26,791 nt of DNA from Haplosporangium gracile (taxonomy: Eukaryota; Mortierellomycota; Mortierellomycetes; Mortierellales; Mortierellaceae). The stretch is taken from positions 5,118 through 31,908 of the forward strand of contig JAAAUF010000472.1 of assembly GCA_015499985.1 (NCBI GenBank), given 5' to 3'. The notes beneath the pieces were generated by a model. That model ran no database searches and was not told the origin of the DNA. It saw only the letters and a list, made by a program, of their open reading frames with translations. A program made the translations under genes and the position numbers. This document shows positions 24,956-26,791 of this stretch, piece after piece; the stretch's first letter is position 1, and every line of letters starts with the position of its first letter.

Positions 24956-26161
24956 GGCTGTTGGTTCTTGTGAACTGGCTGGTTAAAGCGCAGGTTGTAA
25001 AGGGGAAGGGTGTTTAGGGAGACAGGGTGGGCGGGGGAGAGGGGTGTGGAGAGGAGGGAGGGGAGAGATGGAGGGAAGAAGGATGGATGATGGGGAGGAT
25101 GAAAGGTACGGGCGGCGGATAGGTACACAACGAAAGGGAAGGCGGTATCGAAGAAGAAGAGAAAAGAAAAAAAAAAATGAAAGGGGGGGACGAATGTTGG
25201 TTCTTTTATATGACTTTGGATCCCTGGCACACATGTATGAATATATAAGAGATATGAGAGAGAGGGGAGAGGGAGGGAGAGAGAGAAAGATACCAACTAA
25301 CAACATCCGCTTTTCGAAGGACAGACAGAAAAAGAGAGGGCTAATCGTATGTCGATGATACGAGAGTTCGTTGTTGGTTGGTTATCGCTCGTTTTTTTTT
25401 TCTTTCTTCACCCTTTGTTCCTGGTCCTCCTCCCTCTTGGTTGTTGTTCCTGTTCCTGTTTGCCTGTGTAGTGTCCATGTCGATTCAATCGGATTGTCTC
25501 TTACATACAGTATCTGAGAGTAAATATAAGAGTTCAATTCAATCAATTCCGCCCTTTAACTTACTCATCTGTCCCTTTCCTTCCCTCGTCCTTTACCCGT
25601 GATATGCGCTATGAGTGTGTGGGTCTCTGTTTTGTCTCCCTGGTAAAAAAAACTAGTCTCTGTGTTTCCCAATAAGAAAGAAAAAAAAAACATTTATTTT
25701 AAAAATAATTATTTGAATTGAGAGCCGCTTCTCCGTTTCTCTTCCTATTAGATCTAACTGAATGGTTTTCCTTTTTCTTTTTTGCCTTTTTATTCATTCA
25801 CCGATAGGACGAGAAACTCAGTTCATATCCTGGCCCTTTGGTCGACATCGACATCCTTTTCTTATTCCTGGCCCTTTATCTCGCAAAAGAGAGTGTACGC
25901 ACACGAAAATACTAAATACCAAGTCAGAGTGGGTGAACAACAAGGGTGGGTCTGGGTTCGCCCGGTTCTTGAGAGAAAAGTATAAGGCCAACAGACTAAT
26001 ATAAACTATTTTAAAGTTGCCAGTCTGTATCCATTTTGTATATCCGCTCCATCCAGTCAGGTCCCCAGACGACTCTTCTGTGTACCTCTCTCTCACACAC
26101 TGCAGTAAACCCCTCCTCCTTTCCCCTCGCTCGCTGCTGTCTGCCTTTTGCTCATAACCGA

Positions 26162-26218
<57 letters not shown>

Positions 26219-26698
26219 GCACTTACGTTGCTCAATTGCCTGCGGTTGTTTTTTGCTCATAGTTGTTTTTATCCTTGGGATCAGTGTCCTGGAAAAAAAT
26301 AGAGGGAAAGAGAGAGAGACTGCTAGGTCGAAACAAAAAAAGGGTAAATCTCTCCCCGTTCTGTCTCTTCAATTTCGACCTGCGCACATGTATAACAGAC
26401 AAGGTTATTACCTGGTTCACACAATTCGGAAAAAAAGGACTAAGAGGCATAGATAGATAGGAAAGCCAAACAGCGGCTGATCTAACTGAATAATACAACA
26501 ACATTTAACCCAAAACAAATGATACTGGCTAGCTGCTTGCTGACGAAGTACAAAAGGCAAGCGCAAGCCTGCGTGGATAGTCTGCATTAAAACACACACA
26601 CAGAGTAAAGAGCTCGCATGGGCATTGATCTGGTCGGGTTGATGATGGTAATTTGTGTGGATGGATGGATGACCTATGATGAATTGTTGGTCCGTCGT
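24956..26698. promoter_or_regulatory. PMA1 upstream region and 3' flank of the next gene
   Basis: No gene is supported over 1.7 kb. About 25010-25190 is purine-rich on the + strand, so CT-rich in the PMA1 direction. A TATATA-like element lies near 25240-25250 on the - strand, roughly 290 bp before the ATG. The rest is AT-rich or CT-rich, including a TC microsatellite at 26170-26218. ORFs here are low-complexity Ser/Leu translations. Confidence 0.5.
26170..26218 (+). repeat. (TC)n microsatellite
   Basis: About 24 TC units with a single TT interruption. They produce spurious Ser/Leu or Arg/Glu ORFs on both strands. Confidence 0.95.
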
Positions 26699-26765
26699 TT
26701 AGTCATTCTTCTCTTCCTTCTTCTCTTCCTTCTTTTTGTCGGAAAGTAGCGTCCATTTCATCCAT
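26699..26765 (-). CDS. probable last exon of a gene continuing past the right edge
   Basis: On the - strand a pyrimidine-rich stretch ending in ACAG (up to 26766) is followed by an open frame that ends in TAA at 26701-26699. In the preferred frame it encodes 21 residues, WMKWTLLSDKKK followed by an EEKKEEKND tail. Charged Lys/Glu tails of this kind are common at protein ends. A second frame is also open but shorter. No family can be named from so little, and an untranslated or spurious exon is possible. Confidence 0.35.
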
Positions 26766-26791
26766 CTGTCGTGAATATGAATGAAAAAAAA

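Noticed and set aside
25940..25975. GGGTTCGCCCGG considered as a tRNA T-arm/B box
   Set aside because: It lacks the GTTCRANNC consensus, and no A box or acceptor pairing is found nearby. No tRNA was identified anywhere in the window.
26036..26302. ORFs and tandem pattern around the TC run, considered as a gene or a CRISPR-like array
   Set aside because: It is a simple dinucleotide microsatellite without spacers.

Overview
The window is nuclear DNA from a filamentous fungus, most likely an early-diverging one (Mucoromycota, probably Mortierellomycotina). This placement is an inference. It rests on intron-dense genes with short GT-AG introns (mostly 100-200 nt), pyrimidine-rich leaders, A/T homopolymers and microsatellites between genes, a fungal-type plasma-membrane H+-ATPase, a Fus3/Kss1-type MAP kinase, and no bacterial-style operons. 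Gene order and exons were built by hand from splice signals, reading phase and known family alignments; no search was run.

Layout from left to right: 605-3069 (-) a TEY MAP kinase in 7 exons; 4520-5371 (+) a mitochondrial UPF0598/C8orf82-like protein in 2 exons; 5485-6081 (-) a small HNH-like zinc protein; 6395-9956 (-) a 1146-residue multi-pass membrane protein of unknown function in 2 exons; 10531-11665 (-) the ESCRT-III subunit Vps20/CHMP6 in 5 exons; 12053-14119 (+) a single-exon fusion of a degenerate protein kinase and a phytochelatin synthase; 14799-17592 (-) nuclear poly(A) polymerase in 10 exons; 18197-19603 (+) a GNAT/GLYAT-like acyltransferase in 3 exons; 19785-21503 (+) the meiotic recombination factor Hop2 in 8 exons; 21866-24955 (-) plasma-membrane H+-ATPase in 2 exons; 26699-26765 (-) a probable last exon of a gene that runs off the right edge.

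Most genes are ordinary eukaryotic housekeeping genes and do not form a functional cluster. The strongest candidate for something new is the pseudokinase-phytochelatin synthase fusion. Its C-terminal peptidase half keeps the Cys/His/Asp triad with spacing close to that of plant enzymes and ends in a Cys/His-rich tail. Its N-terminal kinase-like half has lost the HRD aspartate, the catalytic-loop Asn and the DFG motif. Together these suggest a metal-detoxification enzyme with an attached regulatory or scaffold module. Its upstream region, shared with VPS20, holds a perfect GTCACGTG site.

Secondary points of interest are a fungal HNH-like protein whose zinc-finger pattern recalls bacterial IcmJ/DotN, a large orphan membrane protein, a GC-AG intron and a stop-free 99-nt intron in the poly(A) polymerase gene, and an intact Hop2.
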